A stretch of 64,000 nt of DNA from Stappia indica (lineage in GTDB: Bacteria > Pseudomonadota > Alphaproteobacteria > Rhizobiales > Stappiaceae): contig NZ_MBQE01000001.1 of the NCBI RefSeq assembly GCF_001696535.1, positions 1,054,001 to 1,118,000 of the forward strand, written 5' to 3'. The translations under genes and the position numbers were made by a program. The notes under the pieces were generated by a model, which was given only the letters and a program-made list of their open reading frames with translations, ran no database searches and was not told the origin of the DNA. Positions 7,832-17,334 of the stretch are shown here, one piece after another (positions within the stretch are counted from its first letter, which is position 1; each line of letters opens with the position of its first letter).

Positions 7832-8086
7832 ATGGATGCGATGGCGCATGCTGTAATTCCCCATTTCCAGAACGACCGCGGCCTGGAGTCGATCGAGATC
7901 GGCGCGAAGGAGTTCCAGTGCGTGGGCGCCCGCCCGCCCTTCGATCACCCGCATGTCTTCCTGGACATGGGCGACGACAACGAGATCATCTGCCCCTACT
8001 GCTCGACGCTGTACCGCTACAACCCGGGCCTGAGCGCCCATCAGGCCGAGCCGGCCGATTGCGTCTGGACCCCGGAAGCCGCCTGA
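7832..8086 (+). CDS. Zinc-finger domain protein (zf-CHCC, NDUFS6-like)
   Basis: The 84-residue protein carries the zf-CHCC pattern: Cys in EFQCVGARPPF, His in DHPHVFLDMG, then the IICPYCSTLYRY pair. Relatives include the zinc-binding NDUFS6 accessory subunit of respiratory complex I, and in alphaproteobacteria short free-standing copies are common. The start is uncertain: ATGs at 7832 and 7841 are both in frame, and neither has a strong ribosome-binding site. The gene is divergent from the alpha/beta hydrolases and 25 bases upstream of the FAD monooxygenase gene, which it may share a transcript with. Confidence 0.8.
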   Translation: MDAMAHAVIPHFQNDRGLESIEIGAKEFQCVGARPPFDHPHVFLDMGDDNEIICPYCSTLYRYNPGLSAHQAEPADCVWTPEAA

Positions 8087-8111
8087 TCTGCGTCCGGCGC
8101 AAGGCGAGCGC

Positions 8112-9335
8112 ATGGTGCAATCCCGCTCCGACGGAAACCGCATCTTCATCGCCGGGGCGGGCATCGGCGGCCTGACGGCTGCCCTGTCCCTCTCGCGGCG
8201 CTCGCGTGCGGTAACGGTGATCGAACAGGCGGAAGAGCTGCATCCTGTCGGCTCCGGCCTCCAGCTTCCTCCCAATACGATGCAGGTGCTGCGTGATCTC
8301 GGCCTCGAGGACGCGCTGCTGCCGCATGTGGTCGCCCCTCGCACCATCGAGGTCATGACCTGGCGCGGCGATGCCCCGGTCGCGGAGATCCCGCTCGGTG
8401 CGCTTGCCGAGAAGCGCTACGGCGCGCCCTATCTCGTCATTCACCGCGCCGACCTTCAGGCGGTTCTGCTGAAGGCTGCACGTGCGTCCGCCGGTATCAC
8501 CCTGCGCCTCGGCACCCGCTTGCGCGGCGCCGCCCAGAACTCGGACCGCATCAAGCTGGAACTCGAACAGACCGCCGGCGAGGCGGATGGGGAGATCCCG
8601 CTCGATCACGACACGGGAGCGGCGCTGATCGGCGCCGACGGCGTCTGGTCGACCGTGCGCCGCCGCGTCATGGGCCTGCGCGCTGCCGCCTTCTCCGGGC
8701 GCACCGCCTATCGCGCCGTCATTCCCGCGAGCGACGTTCCCGAGCGCTGGCGCAACGTCACCGGCCTCTGGCTCGGCCCCCGTGCGCATGTGGTGCATTA
8801 CCCCGTCAGCGGCGGCGAGCGCTTCAATCTCGTCGCTCTCGTCGAAGAGGACTGGCAGGAGGAGGTGTGGTCCGGCCCCGCCGACCGCAGCGCCCTGCTC
8901 GACCGCTTCCGCGACTGGCCGGGCGCCTGCCGCGAGTTGCTCTCCCTCCCCTCGTCCTGGCTGAAATGGGCGCTGTGCTCGATGGATCCGGGCACCAGCT
9001 GGGTCGACGGCCGCTTCGCTCTGCTGGGCGATGCCGCGCACGCGATGCTGCCGTTCGCCGCCCAGGGCGCGGCCATGGCCATCGAGGATGCGGAAGCGCT
9101 GGCGCGCCATCTGGACCAGGGCGCGGACGACATCCCGCGGGCCCTGCGCGCCTACGAGAGCGAACGGCAGGACCGGGCGGAGCGGGTGATGCGGCTCGCG
9201 CGCTCGAACGACCGCATCTACCACATGAGCGGCCCTCTGGCGCTGGCCCGCGACATGGTGATGCGATCCTTGCCGTCGGAACGTCTTCTCGCGCGGCTCG
9301 ATTGGCTATATGGATGGCGGCCTCCGGGCGCCTGA
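8112..9335 (+). CDS. FAD-dependent monooxygenase (salicylate hydroxylase-like)
   Basis: The 407-residue flavoprotein has all three group A aromatic hydroxylase fingerprints: GAGIGGLTAALSL near residue 15, the GADGVWSTVRRRV (DG) motif, and GDAAHAMLPFAAQGAAMAIEDA (GD) near residue 300. Such enzymes hydroxylate aromatic or related substrates with NAD(P)H and oxygen. No aromatic ring-cleavage genes are nearby, so the substrate is unknown; a kynurenine- or salicylate-hydroxylase-type name would be over-reading. It follows the zinc-finger gene by 25 bases and precedes the CinA-type gene by 78 bases. Confidence 0.85.
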   Translation: MVQSRSDGNRIFIAGAGIGGLTAALSLSRRSRAVTVIEQAEELHPVGSGLQLPPNTMQVLRDLGLEDALLPHVVAPRTIEVMTWRGDAPVAEIPLGALAEKRYGAPYLVIHRADLQAVLLKAARASAGITLRLGTRLRGAAQNSDRIKLELEQTAGEADGEIPLDHDTGAALIGADGVWSTVRRRVMGLRAAAFSGRTAYRAVIPASDVPERWRNVTGLWLGPRAHVVHYPVSGGERFNLVALVEEDWQEEVWSGPADRSALLDRFRDWPGACRELLSLPSSWLKWALCSMDPGTSWVDGRFALLGDAAHAMLPFAAQGAAMAIEDAEALARHLDQGADDIPRALRAYESERQDRAERVMRLARSNDRIYHMSGPLALARDMVMRSLPSERLLARLDWLYGWRPPGA

Positions 9336-9413
9336 CCCCGCTCGGTACGGGGCTGACGCGCGCCATCGGGCGCACGGGCCAGGCGCAGAAATTGGATCCA
9401 GGAGTGGGTGGGC

Positions 9414-10157
9414 ATGTCGGCTGACCAGAACCAGGGCATCGTGACCGCGGCGTTTCTCGTCATCGGCGATGAAATCCTGTCCGGGCGCACCAAGGACAAG
9501 AATATCGGCTACCTCGCCGAGTATCTCACGGCCATCGGCATCGACCTGTCGGAGGTGCGCGTCGTGCCGGATGTCGAGGAGCGGATCGTCGAGGCGGTGC
9601 GCGAACTCAGCGACCGCTACACCTACGTCTTCACCTCCGGCGGCATCGGCCCGACCCATGACGACATCACCGCCGATTCGATGGCCAAGGCCTTCGGCGT
9701 GCCGATCGACCACGACCCGCGCGCCGTCGAGATCCTGAGCAACTTCTATCCCGAAGGCCAGCTGACCGAAGCCCGCCTGCGCATGGCACGCATTCCGCAA
9801 GGCGCTGACCTGATCGAGAATTCCGTTTCCAAGGCGCCCGGCTTCCGCATCCGCAACGTCCACGTCATGGCCGGCGTGCCCTCGATCATGCAGGCAATGC
9901 TCGACGCCGTCGCCCCGACGCTGAAGACCGGCCAGCGCATGCTGTCCGAGGCCGTCGATGCCGACCTGCCGGAAAGCCGCATCGCGGCGAGCCTGCGCGA
10001 GATCCAGGACGCCCATCCCGGCGTCATGATCGGCTCCTACCCGCGCTCCGTCGACGGGCGCTTCTCCACCCAGATCGTCGTGCGCTCGCGCGATGAAGCG
10101 TTGCTGCAGCAGGCGGCCGACGCGGTACGCGCCGCCGTTGCCGCCACCTCACGCTGA
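9414..10157 (+). CDS. CinA-type molybdopterin-binding domain protein
   Basis: The 247-residue protein is a single MoaB/Mog-like domain ([17 protein letters not shown] near the start, then [15 protein letters not shown]). This is the N-terminal half of CinA without the C-terminal nicotinamide-nucleotide amidase. Annotators usually write competence/damage-inducible protein A, but neither function is proven for stand-alone forms. The ATG at 9414 was preferred over the GTG at 9408 because AGGAG is nine bases upstream. gpt follows 38 bases later on the same strand. Confidence 0.85.
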   Translation: MSADQNQGIVTAAFLVIGDEILSGRTKDKNIGYLAEYLTAIGIDLSEVRVVPDVEERIVEAVRELSDRYTYVFTSGGIGPTHDDITADSMAKAFGVPIDHDPRAVEILSNFYPEGQLTEARLRMARIPQGADLIENSVSKAPGFRIRNVHVMAGVPSIMQAMLDAVAPTLKTGQRMLSEAVDADLPESRIAASLREIQDAHPGVMIGSYPRSVDGRFSTQIVVRSRDEALLQQAADAVRAAVAATSR

Positions 10158-10195
10158 CCCTCCAAGTATCTGCCGAACGACAGGACTCGACCCGC

Positions 10196-10705
10196 ATGGA
10201 AAACCCGCAAGCCCCCAAAGCCTTCCCCGTCTCCTGGGACCAGTTCCACCGCGATTGCCGCGCCCTCGCATGGCGCCTGTCCGGTCAGGGCAAGTGGGAA
10301 GCCATCGTGTGCATCACACGCGGCGGACTGGTTCCGGCGGCCATCGTCGCCCGTGAACTCGGCATCCGGCTGATCGAGACGGTGTGCGTCGCCTCCTATC
10401 ACGATTACGAAAATCAGGGCGAGCTGCAGGTCCTCAAGACCATCGACAGGAAGGTCGTGGATCTCAACGGCGGCAAGGGGTCGGGCGTGCTGGTCATCGA
10501 CGATCTGGTCGACACCGGCAAGACCGCCCGCGTCGTTCGCGAAATGCTGCCCGAGGCCCATTTCGCCACCGTCTACGCCAAGCCGATGGGCCGTCCGCTG
10601 GTCGACACCTTCGTCACCGAGGTCTCGCAGGACACCTGGATCTACTTCCCCTGGGACATGGGCTGGCAGTTCCAGCCGCCGATCGCCACCAGCACCCAGG
10701 GCTGA
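10196..10705 (+). CDS. gpt: Xanthine phosphoribosyltransferase
   Basis: Gpt salvages xanthine and guanine by joining them to PRPP, giving XMP and GMP. The 169-residue protein closely follows E. coli Gpt: [34 protein letters not shown], the PRPP loop [12 protein letters not shown] near residue 100, [13 protein letters not shown], and the C-terminal [13 protein letters not shown]. It is slightly longer than the E. coli protein at both ends. It follows the CinA-type gene by 38 bases, probably in one transcript. The L,D-transpeptidase gene downstream has its own leader. Confidence 0.95.
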   Translation: MENPQAPKAFPVSWDQFHRDCRALAWRLSGQGKWEAIVCITRGGLVPAAIVARELGIRLIETVCVASYHDYENQGELQVLKTIDRKVVDLNGGKGSGVLVIDDLVDTGKTARVVREMLPEAHFATVYAKPMGRPLVDTFVTEVSQDTWIYFPWDMGWQFQPPIATSTQG

Positions 10706-10881
10706 AGAACCCTGCGTCAACTTTGTCACACAGCTCCCCGGCGAGTGCAGGCCAGCCCCGCACTCGCGGGAAAGTTATTGTCCTGCCCATATTTCGGCGC
10801 AATTTCTCAGCCTATAACCTCGTTATGACACACGAGATTCTCCCGCGCGCCGGTTCCCTTCCCGCTTCCGGCAACACCCTC

Positions 10882-11562
10882 ATGTCGCGCCGCACCGCCC
10901 TTGTCGGTCTCGGCGCGATGGCTCTCGCCGGCTGCCAGAGCACGGGCAATAACCCTCGTATCCAGGCGGCGTCCGCTACGGCGCCGGCCCGGGTGATCGA
11001 CCCGTACTATCTGCAGATGTACGCGGCGATGCCGAACGAGAAGTTCCCGATCCCGGCAGTGGACCTGCGCCGCGTCGATCCCATCTACTTCCGTCAGGTG
11101 GTGCCCTATCGCACCCAGGAACGTGCCGGCACGCTCGTGGTCGACACGCCCAACCGGTTCCTCTACCTGGTGATGGAAAACGGGCAGGCGCTGCGCTACG
11201 GCGTCGGCATCGGTCGTGCCGGCTTCGACTGGGGCGGGCGCGCCCGCATCGCCTACAAGCGCGCCTGGCCGCGCTGGACCCCGCCGGCCGAGATGATCGC
11301 CCGCCAGCCGGAGCTCGAGCCCTATCGCAACGGCATGGAGCCGGGCCTGCAGAACCCGCTTGGCGCCCGCGCGCTCTACATCTTCGAGGGCAACCGCGAC
11401 ACCATCTACCGCATCCACGGCACGATGGAGTATTGGACCATCGGCAAGGCCGTGTCTTCGGGCTGCGTGCGGCTGATGAACCAGGACGTCATCGACCTCG
11501 CCGCGCGGGTGCCGAACGACACCCCGATCGTCGTGCTGCAGGACAATAGCGGCGTCGTCTGA
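10882..11562 (+). CDS. L,D-transpeptidase lipoprotein (ErfK/YbiS/YcfS/YnhG type)
   Basis: The protein joins peptidoglycan stems, or attaches proteins to them, by L,D-transpeptidation in the periplasm. Starting at 10882 it opens with MSRRTALVGLGAMALAGC, whose LAGC lipobox predicts a lipid-anchored 226-residue protein. The YkuD catalytic signature is intact: IYRIHGTMEY, then SSGCVRL with the nucleophilic cysteine. An ATG at 10825 is in frame and would put 19 residues before the signal, which spoils it. No strong ribosome-binding site marks either start. A second, shorter L,D-transpeptidase lies at 44919-45437. Confidence 0.88.
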   Translation: MSRRTALVGLGAMALAGCQSTGNNPRIQAASATAPARVIDPYYLQMYAAMPNEKFPIPAVDLRRVDPIYFRQVVPYRTQERAGTLVVDTPNRFLYLVMENGQALRYGVGIGRAGFDWGGRARIAYKRAWPRWTPPAEMIARQPELEPYRNGMEPGLQNPLGARALYIFEGNRDTIYRIHGTMEYWTIGKAVSSGCVRLMNQDVIDLAARVPNDTPIVVLQDNSGVV

Positions 11563-11601
11563 CGGCAACGCTTGTCGCCACTGGCAGCAAAGAGGATACT
11601 G

Positions 11602-11629
11602 ACGGGCCCGCCGAGACGGGCCCGTTTTC
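11602..11629. terminator. Terminator between the L,D-transpeptidase and sfsA
   Basis: ACGGGCCCG (11602-11610) pairs with CGGGCCCGT (11617-11625), and TTTTC follows on the + strand. It ends the L,D-transpeptidase transcript at a convergent junction with sfsA, whose stop begins at 11631. Confidence 0.75.
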
Positions 11630-11630
11630 G

Positions 11631-12332
11631 TTATGGCAGCAGGGTCACCCGCTGCTCGGCGACGATTTCCTCCGGCGTGATCCGGCAACCGATGGCATAG
11701 GCTTCCACGCCGCGCGCCTTTGCCGCGGCAAAGGCCGCCGCATAAGCGGGATCCAGATCGCCAGCAAAGGAGAGCCGGTCGCAGTCCGGTCGCTGCACCA
11801 GGTAGACCATCGCCGCGCGCGCGCCGTCGGCGACCATGTCGCCCATCTCGACCAGATGCTTGGCGCCGCGCGCGGTCACCGAATCCGGAAACTCGGCCAG
11901 TCCGGCCTGCCGCATCAGGTGGACGTTCTTGACCTCGACATAGACCGGACGGCCGTCGGCGCCTTCGAGCAGGATGTCGATGCGCGAGTTGCGGCCGTAT
12001 TTCACTTCCCGCCGCAGCCCGGTGAAGCCGGCCAGCTCCTCGATCAGGCCGGCGCGCAGCGCCTCCTCCACCAGACCGTTGGGATGCGCAGTGTTGATGC
12101 CGACCAGAGCTCCGTCCGCCTCGACGATCTCCCAGGAGTATTTCAGCTTGCGCGCCGGGTTGTCGGAGACCGACAGATAGACTCGGGCCCCCGGTTCGCG
12201 TAATCCCAGCATCGAGCCGGGATTGGCGCAATGCGCCGTCACTTCCTCGCCGCTGTCGAGAATGACATCCGCAAGGAACCGCTTGTAGCGCTTGACCAGG
12301 CGGCCAGGCACGAGGGGAGAGGCAAAGCGCAC
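11631..12332 (-). CDS. sfsA: DNA/RNA nuclease SfsA
   Basis: The 233-residue protein matches SfsA along its length: [17 protein letters not shown], the AHCANPGSM block, [32 protein letters not shown] and [10 protein letters not shown]. SfsA was named for sugar-fermentation stimulation; it has an OB-fold and a nuclease-like domain with the D-(E/V)K core seen here as RIDILL...YVEVKN. The GTG start at 12332 follows GGAG. It lies 25 bases downstream of trkH on the same strand, so both are probably one transcript. Confidence 0.93.
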   Translation of the reverse strand: MRFASPLVPGRLVKRYKRFLADVILDSGEEVTAHCANPGSMLGLREPGARVYLSVSDNPARKLKYSWEIVEADGALVGINTAHPNGLVEEALRAGLIEELAGFTGLRREVKYGRNSRIDILLEGADGRPVYVEVKNVHLMRQAGLAEFPDSVTARGAKHLVEMGDMVADGARAAMVYLVQRPDCDRLSFAGDLDPAYAAAFAAAKARGVEAYAIGCRITPEEIVAEQRVTLLP

Positions 12333-12357
12333 GGGAAAACTCCGGACTTGAACGGGC

Positions 12358-13803
12358 TCAGCGCGACCAGAAGTCGGGATCGAGCAGCACCAGCACAGTG
12401 AACAGCTCGAGCCGGCCCATCAGCATGGCAAAGGACAGGATCCACTTGGCGCCGTCGGGCAGCGGGGCGAAATTGCCGGACGGCCCGATGATCGGGCCGA
12501 GGCCCGGGCCGACATTCGAGATCGCAGTCGCCGCCGCCGACAAGGCCGTGACGATGTCGAGGCCGAAGCCCGACAGGGCCAGCGTGATCGTGCCGACCGA
12601 GCCCATGTAGACGACCAGAAACGCCAGCACCGAGAAGGAGAGCTCCGGCGTCAGGCGGGTGTTGGCGTATTGCTCCGACATCACCCGGTTGGGCCGGACC
12701 ATCCGGCGCACATGCGCCCGCACGGTGCCGAAGAACACCAGGAAGCGGAAGATCTTGATGCCGCCGGACGTGGATCCGGTGCAGCCGCCGACGAAGGTCA
12801 GCAGCAGGGCAAGACCAACGACCGGCGGGCCCCAGGTGGTGTAGTCGCCCATGGCAAAGCCGGTCGTCGTGATGATCGAGACGATGTTGAAGGTCGAGGC
12901 CAGCAGTGCCTCGGAGAAGTTCATCTCCAGCGCAGCGCCGAGATAGACCGTCACCGCCAGCGACGTCAGCACCACCAGGCCGAGCAGCGCGCGTACCTGC
13001 GGATCGTTCCACAGCACCAGCGGCCTGCCGCGCAGCGCCTGGATGATCAGGACGAAGGGCAGCGCGCCGGTCAGCATGAAGGTCACCGCGACCCAGCCGG
13101 CAGCCGGATTGGTGAAGTAGGCGAAGGACGCATCATGGGTGGAGTAGCCACCGGTGGAGATCGTCGCCATGGCGTGGTTGATCGCGTCGAACACCGTCAT
13201 GCCGGTCAGCAGGAAGGCCAGCACGCAGACGAAGGTCAGGAACAGGTAGGTGATACCGAACAGGCGGATCAACTCGACCGAGCGCGCCACGATCTTCTCG
13301 CTGCGGTCCGAGCTCTCGCTCTGGAACAGCTGCATGCCGCCGATCCGCAGGAACGGCAGCAGCACGATGGCCATGACTACGATGCCGACGCCGCCCATCC
13401 ACTGCATCAGAGAGCGCCAGACCAGCAAGCCGGGCGGCAGGCTGTCGAGGCCCGAGAGCACGGTCGATCCGGTCGTGGTGAAGCCGGAGACCGCCTCGAA
13501 CACCGCATCCGCGTAGCCGACGCCGAGCCAGAGGAAAGGCAGCGCGCCGAAAGCGGGCAGCGTCAGCCAGGACAAGGTCGTGAGGATGAAGGTCTGGCGG
13601 ATGTCGAGCCCGTCGGTGAGCGCGCCGCCGACGGCGACGGAGAGCAGCAGGCCGATCAGGCCCGTGATCAGCGCGGACATGACGAAGGCCTGCCAGTCGG
13701 CATTGCGCGCGGCGACATCCACCATCGCCGGAATGAGCATGGCCGTCGCCAGACCCACATAGAGAAAACCGAGGACGTTGAGCACGGGGCGAAGCGAAAT
13801 CAC
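12358..13803 (-). CDS. trkH: Trk-type potassium uptake membrane subunit
   Basis: The 481-residue integral membrane protein forms the potassium translocation path of Trk systems. Its four pore-loop repeats carry the expected filter glycines: [22 protein letters not shown] and SNVGPGLG. Around ten membrane helices are evident. The GTG start at 13803 gives a first membrane segment right after [10 protein letters not shown] and the normal family length; the long reading to 13923 adds an arginine-rich tail. The regulatory partner TrkA is not in this window. Confidence 0.93.
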   Translation of the reverse strand: MISLRPVLNVLGFLYVGLATAMLIPAMVDVAARNADWQAFVMSALITGLIGLLLSVAVGGALTDGLDIRQTFILTTLSWLTLPAFGALPFLWLGVGYADAVFEAVSGFTTTGSTVLSGLDSLPPGLLVWRSLMQWMGGVGIVVMAIVLLPFLRIGGMQLFQSESSDRSEKIVARSVELIRLFGITYLFLTFVCVLAFLLTGMTVFDAINHAMATISTGGYSTHDASFAYFTNPAAGWVAVTFMLTGALPFVLIIQALRGRPLVLWNDPQVRALLGLVVLTSLAVTVYLGAALEMNFSEALLASTFNIVSIITTTGFAMGDYTTWGPPVVGLALLLTFVGGCTGSTSGGIKIFRFLVFFGTVRAHVRRMVRPNRVMSEQYANTRLTPELSFSVLAFLVVYMGSVGTITLALSGFGLDIVTALSAAATAISNVGPGLGPIIGPSGNFAPLPDGAKWILSFAMLMGRLELFTVLVLLDPDFWSR

Positions 13804-14235
13804 GGAATGGCGTCTTTCGTCGTCTGGCGTCGTCCGGGATCTGCGATCGTCGTCCCGTCTTGCGATGCGTGGCGGCAATCCTGGGTACGTGCGGTAGGCC
13901 GAAACCTGCAGGGCCGAAGCCAAGGGCCCGACATTTCCGAAGCGTACCTGTCAGTGTGCAGGTGTAACAGAAAGCGCGTCTGCAGCTTAACCGGGAACGT
14001 GCCGGACCGCGCGCACGGTTCCTGCGGATCTTGCGGACATTTCGGACCTCATCGCCTGCTGCCTTGCGGCATCGACTGCATGTGGTGCCAACCTACCATT
14101 TTCCCCGGCCGAGCCAAGTACAAGCCTGAGGGGGCACGGTCAAGGCTTCGCCAGCCCGCCCGCCCTGCTGCTGCAGACCGCCGACACGGAACAATGCCGT
14201 CCGCCGGACCGTTTGCAACGGCATGGAGGGGTCTG
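13804..14235. other. 432-base divergent intergenic region between trkH and mgtC
   Basis: I find no gene here. It must hold the divergent promoters of trkH and the MgtC-family gene. The mgtC side contains several short inverted repeats, for example around 14040-14080 and 14130-14200. I compared this leader by eye with the magnesium riboswitch patterns I know and saw no match. Confidence 0.4.
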
Positions 14236-14763
14236 ATGAGTGAAACGGATATCGTCCTGAGACTGTCGCTCGCCGTCGTCGGCGGGCTCGTGCTCGGTCT
14301 GGACCGCGAGCTGCGCGGCATCTCCGCCGGCATTCGCACGCACGGCCTCGTGTCGCTGAGCTCGGCGGCGATCACGGTCTCTGCGCTGCTGCTCTACGAG
14401 GCGTTGAAGGTCGACACCGGCCCGCAGAGCATGGATCCCTTGCGCGTCATCCAGGGATTGGCACAGGCCATCGGCTTCATTGCGGCCGGGACGATCTTCT
14501 TTGCCCGCGGCGATGTCCACAACCTGACATCGGCTGCGAATATCTGGCTCGCCGCGGCGCTGGGAATTGCTGCCGGTGCAGGCCAGTTCGCCCTCTTCAT
14601 CACCGCGCTTGTCATGGGTGTGGTGCTGATCACCGGCGTTCGTGTGTTGGAACGCTTTCTGCCCGGTCGTCGCGAGCCGGAAACCGCGCAGCTTGCAAAG
14701 CGGAACACCACGGCGGAGGCCCATTCCAACGCGCCAAATCGCGCGGCAACCGAGCGCGACTAG
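14236..14763 (+). CDS. MgtC/SapB family membrane protein
   Basis: The 175-residue protein has the MgtC signature: a first helix ending GLVLGLDRELRG, then AGIRTHGLVSLSSAAI, and a second conserved block IGFIAAGTIFFARGDVHNLTSAANIWLAAALGIAAG. MgtC proteins are linked to growth in low magnesium and to inhibition of the F-type ATP synthase in pathogens; the role in free-living bacteria is unclear. The protein lacks the long C-terminal ACT-like domain of virulence-type MgtC. GGAGGGG precedes the ATG at 14236. Confidence 0.88.
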   Translation: MSETDIVLRLSLAVVGGLVLGLDRELRGISAGIRTHGLVSLSSAAITVSALLLYEALKVDTGPQSMDPLRVIQGLAQAIGFIAAGTIFFARGDVHNLTSAANIWLAAALGIAAGAGQFALFITALVMGVVLITGVRVLERFLPGRREPETAQLAKRNTTAEAHSNAPNRAATERD

Positions 14764-14786
14764 CGTATGGCCGAGCAAACGGCACG

Positions 14787-15806
14787 CTATCTCCCGCCCG
14801 TGACGAAGATCTGGACCGCGACCGCGCTCGCATAGATGGCGAGCATCGCCGCGCTTTCCGTGCCGATGCGGATCGGTCCGGTCCGCTCGCGCAGAATGAG
14901 CCCCGCCAGCAGCACCGCCGTCATCAGGGCCGCGATCACCACCCAGAAGAGATCTGCCCGACCGACCGCGTGATAGAGCGAGCCGTCCCGATAGGAGACA
15001 TCTGCGGCAGTCAGGAACAGAGTGTCGAAGGTGTTTCCCCCGATGATCCCGCCGATGGCCAACTGCAACGCCCCGCGCCGGACGGCAACGAGAGTGGTCA
15101 CGAGTTCCGGCATCGACGTGACGGTCGCGGTCGCCAGCGCTCCGACCAGCGAAGCCGACAGGGCGAACCGGTCCACCAGCACCGACGCGCTGGAGGCGAT
15201 TGCCCAGCCGGCGACGCCCATGACCGCCATCAGTCCGGCAAAGCTTGCGAAAAGCGCCGCGGTCGAGCGCTCGCCCGTGCTGTCGCCTTCCTGCTCCGGC
15301 CTATCTTCCCGCGTATCGGCGGTCGGCACCGGCCGCCACATCGGCTCTGCGCGAATTGTCCGGCTGGCGACCAGAGACAGAACGTAGACCACCGGGATCG
15401 CCAGCGAGACCGGATGGACCGACCAGAGGGTGAACTCCGGCAGGGTCACTGCCAGAAGAGGCAGCATCAGCAACCCGAACAGCACCACCGCCTGAGAGAC
15501 GTTCACCAATTCGGCGCCGGCATGTTCCAGATTGGCGCGCCTGTATGTCAGATCGGCAAGGGCGAGAAAGGCCGTCTGAGCGGCGATACCGCCGATGCTG
15601 TTGGAGAAGGCAAGCGAGGCCTGCCCCTCCAGCGCCGAGGTTATCGACACGATGGTGCCGCTGAGCGACGTGGTCGCCCCCAGCAGCAGCGCCCCGGCGA
15701 TCGCTTCTCCCAGTCCCGTCCGATCGGCGAGCGTATCGGCCAGCCTGGTGAGACGGGTGCCGCTGACGAACACCGCAAGGCCCGCCGCGATGAAGACAAG
15801 AAGCAC
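14787..15806 (-). CDS. Sodium/calcium exchanger family membrane protein
   Basis: The 339-residue transporter has two inverted halves, each with an exchanger repeat: [19 protein letters not shown] near residue 32 and GALATATVTSMPELVTTL plus GGIIGGNTFDTLFL in the second half. A hydrophilic acidic loop (about residues 160-185) separates them. The GTG at 15806 is the first standard start in frame, but it has no ribosome-binding site. A strong AAAGGAG lies further upstream, eight bases before an in-frame ATC nine codons earlier, so the real start may be non-canonical. Ion specificity cannot be read. Confidence 0.83.
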   Translation of the reverse strand: MLLVFIAAGLAVFVSGTRLTRLADTLADRTGLGEAIAGALLLGATTSLSGTIVSITSALEGQASLAFSNSIGGIAAQTAFLALADLTYRRANLEHAGAELVNVSQAVVLFGLLMLPLLAVTLPEFTLWSVHPVSLAIPVVYVLSLVASRTIRAEPMWRPVPTADTREDRPEQEGDSTGERSTAALFASFAGLMAVMGVAGWAIASSASVLVDRFALSASLVGALATATVTSMPELVTTLVAVRRGALQLAIGGIIGGNTFDTLFLTAADVSYRDGSLYHAVGRADLFWVVIAALMTAVLLAGLILRERTGPIRIGTESAAMLAIYASAVAVQIFVTGGR

Positions 15807-15888
15807 AGTGGTCGTGGAGGCGCTGACGAGGATGGCAAAGTCTCCTTTCTCTGGTCGGCTTCGGCCGGGGTTCGACTCGAACGGGCGT

Positions 15889-17208
15889 CTAGGCCAGGGC
15901 TTTCACGGCGTCGATTGCCGCGTCGACCTCCGATTCCATGTTCCGGATCGAGGGCGTCAGGCGGATATGCGCCCTTGCATAAGGTGCGACCGATGCCACG
16001 ATCCCGCGCTCCCTGAGGGCCGATACCGCGGCTCCGGCAGAACGGCCGTCGATGTCGAAGGAGACGATCCCCGCCGAGAGCTCCGGATCCATAGGGGTTC
16101 TGACCGTGACGTCGTCGATGGCGGCAAGTCCCTGCTTGAGTTGGGACGCCAACGCATGGGTCCGCGCCGCGACCGCAGCCTTGCCAAGACCGGCGTGCAG
16201 ATCGAAGGCCTCCTTCAAGGCCCAAAGATGCTCGAATGCCTTGAAGCCGCCGGGCGTCATCCGGCGCCCGTTGTTCCGGCCTCCCGGCGCATCGCGTCTC
16301 CTCACCCACGCGCTGAAGGTGGGGTCATCGGTGAAGCTCGGCACCGTCGGCTGCACGGCATCGAGCGCCTTGCCGCTGAATACCGCGATACCGGTGCCGC
16401 GCGGCCCGAACAGCCACTTGTGGCATCCGGCCATGAACATGTCGCAGCCGAGTTCGTCGAAGGAGACATCCTCGATCCCGAACCCGTGGACGCCGTCGAC
16501 GCCGAGAAGGACATGGTCCTGCGGATCGCGGCTCGCGTTCACATCGCGAAGCCCTCTGGCGATGGCGCGAACGGGCATCTTCAGCCCCGTGCTGGAATGG
16601 ACCCAAGTCAGCGCGACAAGACGGGTTTTCGGGCCGACGGCCTCGAGCACTGCTGCCGTGATGGCATCGGCCGTGGCGTCGAAGGCGTGCTCGTAGAGCG
16701 GGATCGAGCGCAGCGTGGCGCCTGATTCCAGCGCCTTGAGCCGCAGCGTTTCATGGGTGACGAAATAGCCTTCGTCGGTGGTGAGCATTTCCTGGTCGGC
16801 GCGAATTTTCAGACCGGCATAGGCCAGCCCCACCGCCATCGTCGTGCTGTCGGCGAACGCGACATGCGAGGGATGGATGCCGAGATAGGCCCCCGCCGCA
16901 TCCCGGCTCGCCTCGGTCAGGTCGTCCATATGGGTTTCGAGATAGGCGACCGTATCGCGGTCCAGCTCCGCCCGGTGGCGCTCGATTGCCTCTCTCACCG
17001 GGCGCGGATGCGAGGCCAGCAGCATCGCACTCATGTGGACCTTGTCCCGGCTCAGCGCAAAGAGATCGCGAACCGCCTCCCAGTCGCCAAGGTCCGGATC
17101 GCCGGCCGTCGGCGAGACCGGCGTCTCTGCTCTGGAAATGCTTGAAATTCCGACTGCAGCAGGAACCGCCGCCATGAGATGAAGCAGATGACGGCGTGAA
17201 AACGCCAT
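15889..17208 (-). CDS. Tat-exported class V aminotransferase (isopenicillin-N epimerase-like)
   Basis: The 439-residue PLP enzyme of the class V fold has the Schiff-base lysine in GCHKWLFGPRGTG and the preceding LGVDGVHGFG, where an aspartate holds the cofactor. It opens with MAFSRRHLLHLMAAVPAAVG, a twin-arginine leader ending near SRAET, so it should be exported folded with its cofactor. Relatives are called isopenicillin-N epimerase or cysteine desulfurase-like; the substrate is not predictable. GGAGG precedes the start. It lies upstream of the exchanger gene and downstream of the sugar-dehydrogenase pair, all on the - strand. Confidence 0.82.
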   Translation of the reverse strand: MAFSRRHLLHLMAAVPAAVGISSISRAETPVSPTAGDPDLGDWEAVRDLFALSRDKVHMSAMLLASHPRPVREAIERHRAELDRDTVAYLETHMDDLTEASRDAAGAYLGIHPSHVAFADSTTMAVGLAYAGLKIRADQEMLTTDEGYFVTHETLRLKALESGATLRSIPLYEHAFDATADAITAAVLEAVGPKTRLVALTWVHSSTGLKMPVRAIARGLRDVNASRDPQDHVLLGVDGVHGFGIEDVSFDELGCDMFMAGCHKWLFGPRGTGIAVFSGKALDAVQPTVPSFTDDPTFSAWVRRRDAPGGRNNGRRMTPGGFKAFEHLWALKEAFDLHAGLGKAAVAARTHALASQLKQGLAAIDDVTVRTPMDPELSAGIVSFDIDGRSAGAAVSALRERGIVASVAPYARAHIRLTPSIRNMESEVDAAIDAVKALA

Positions 17209-17293
17209 GTGGGAACCTCCATGTGTGTCCTCGTATCCAACGCGGGACGTAGCACATGGTTGCCTGCAGGGAGCGCAAACACATTTTCCGGTG

Positions 17294-17327
17294 GCGCGCG
17301 GCCGGCAGTGCCTCGCCGGCCGCGCGC
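17294..17327 (-). terminator. Perfect 13-bp hairpin after the sugar dehydrogenase
   Basis: GCGCGCGGCCGGC (17294-17306) is exactly complementary to 17315-17327 across an eight-base loop. It lies 8 bases beyond the stop of the - strand dehydrogenase. There is no T-run, so it may stabilise the mRNA end or act with Rho rather than as a classic terminator. Confidence 0.45.
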
Positions 17328-17334
17328 CTGATGC

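Noticed and set aside
14040-14235. Magnesium riboswitch in the mgtC leader
   Set aside because: Short inverted repeats are present, but I could not find the conserved blocks of any magnesium riboswitch class I know.
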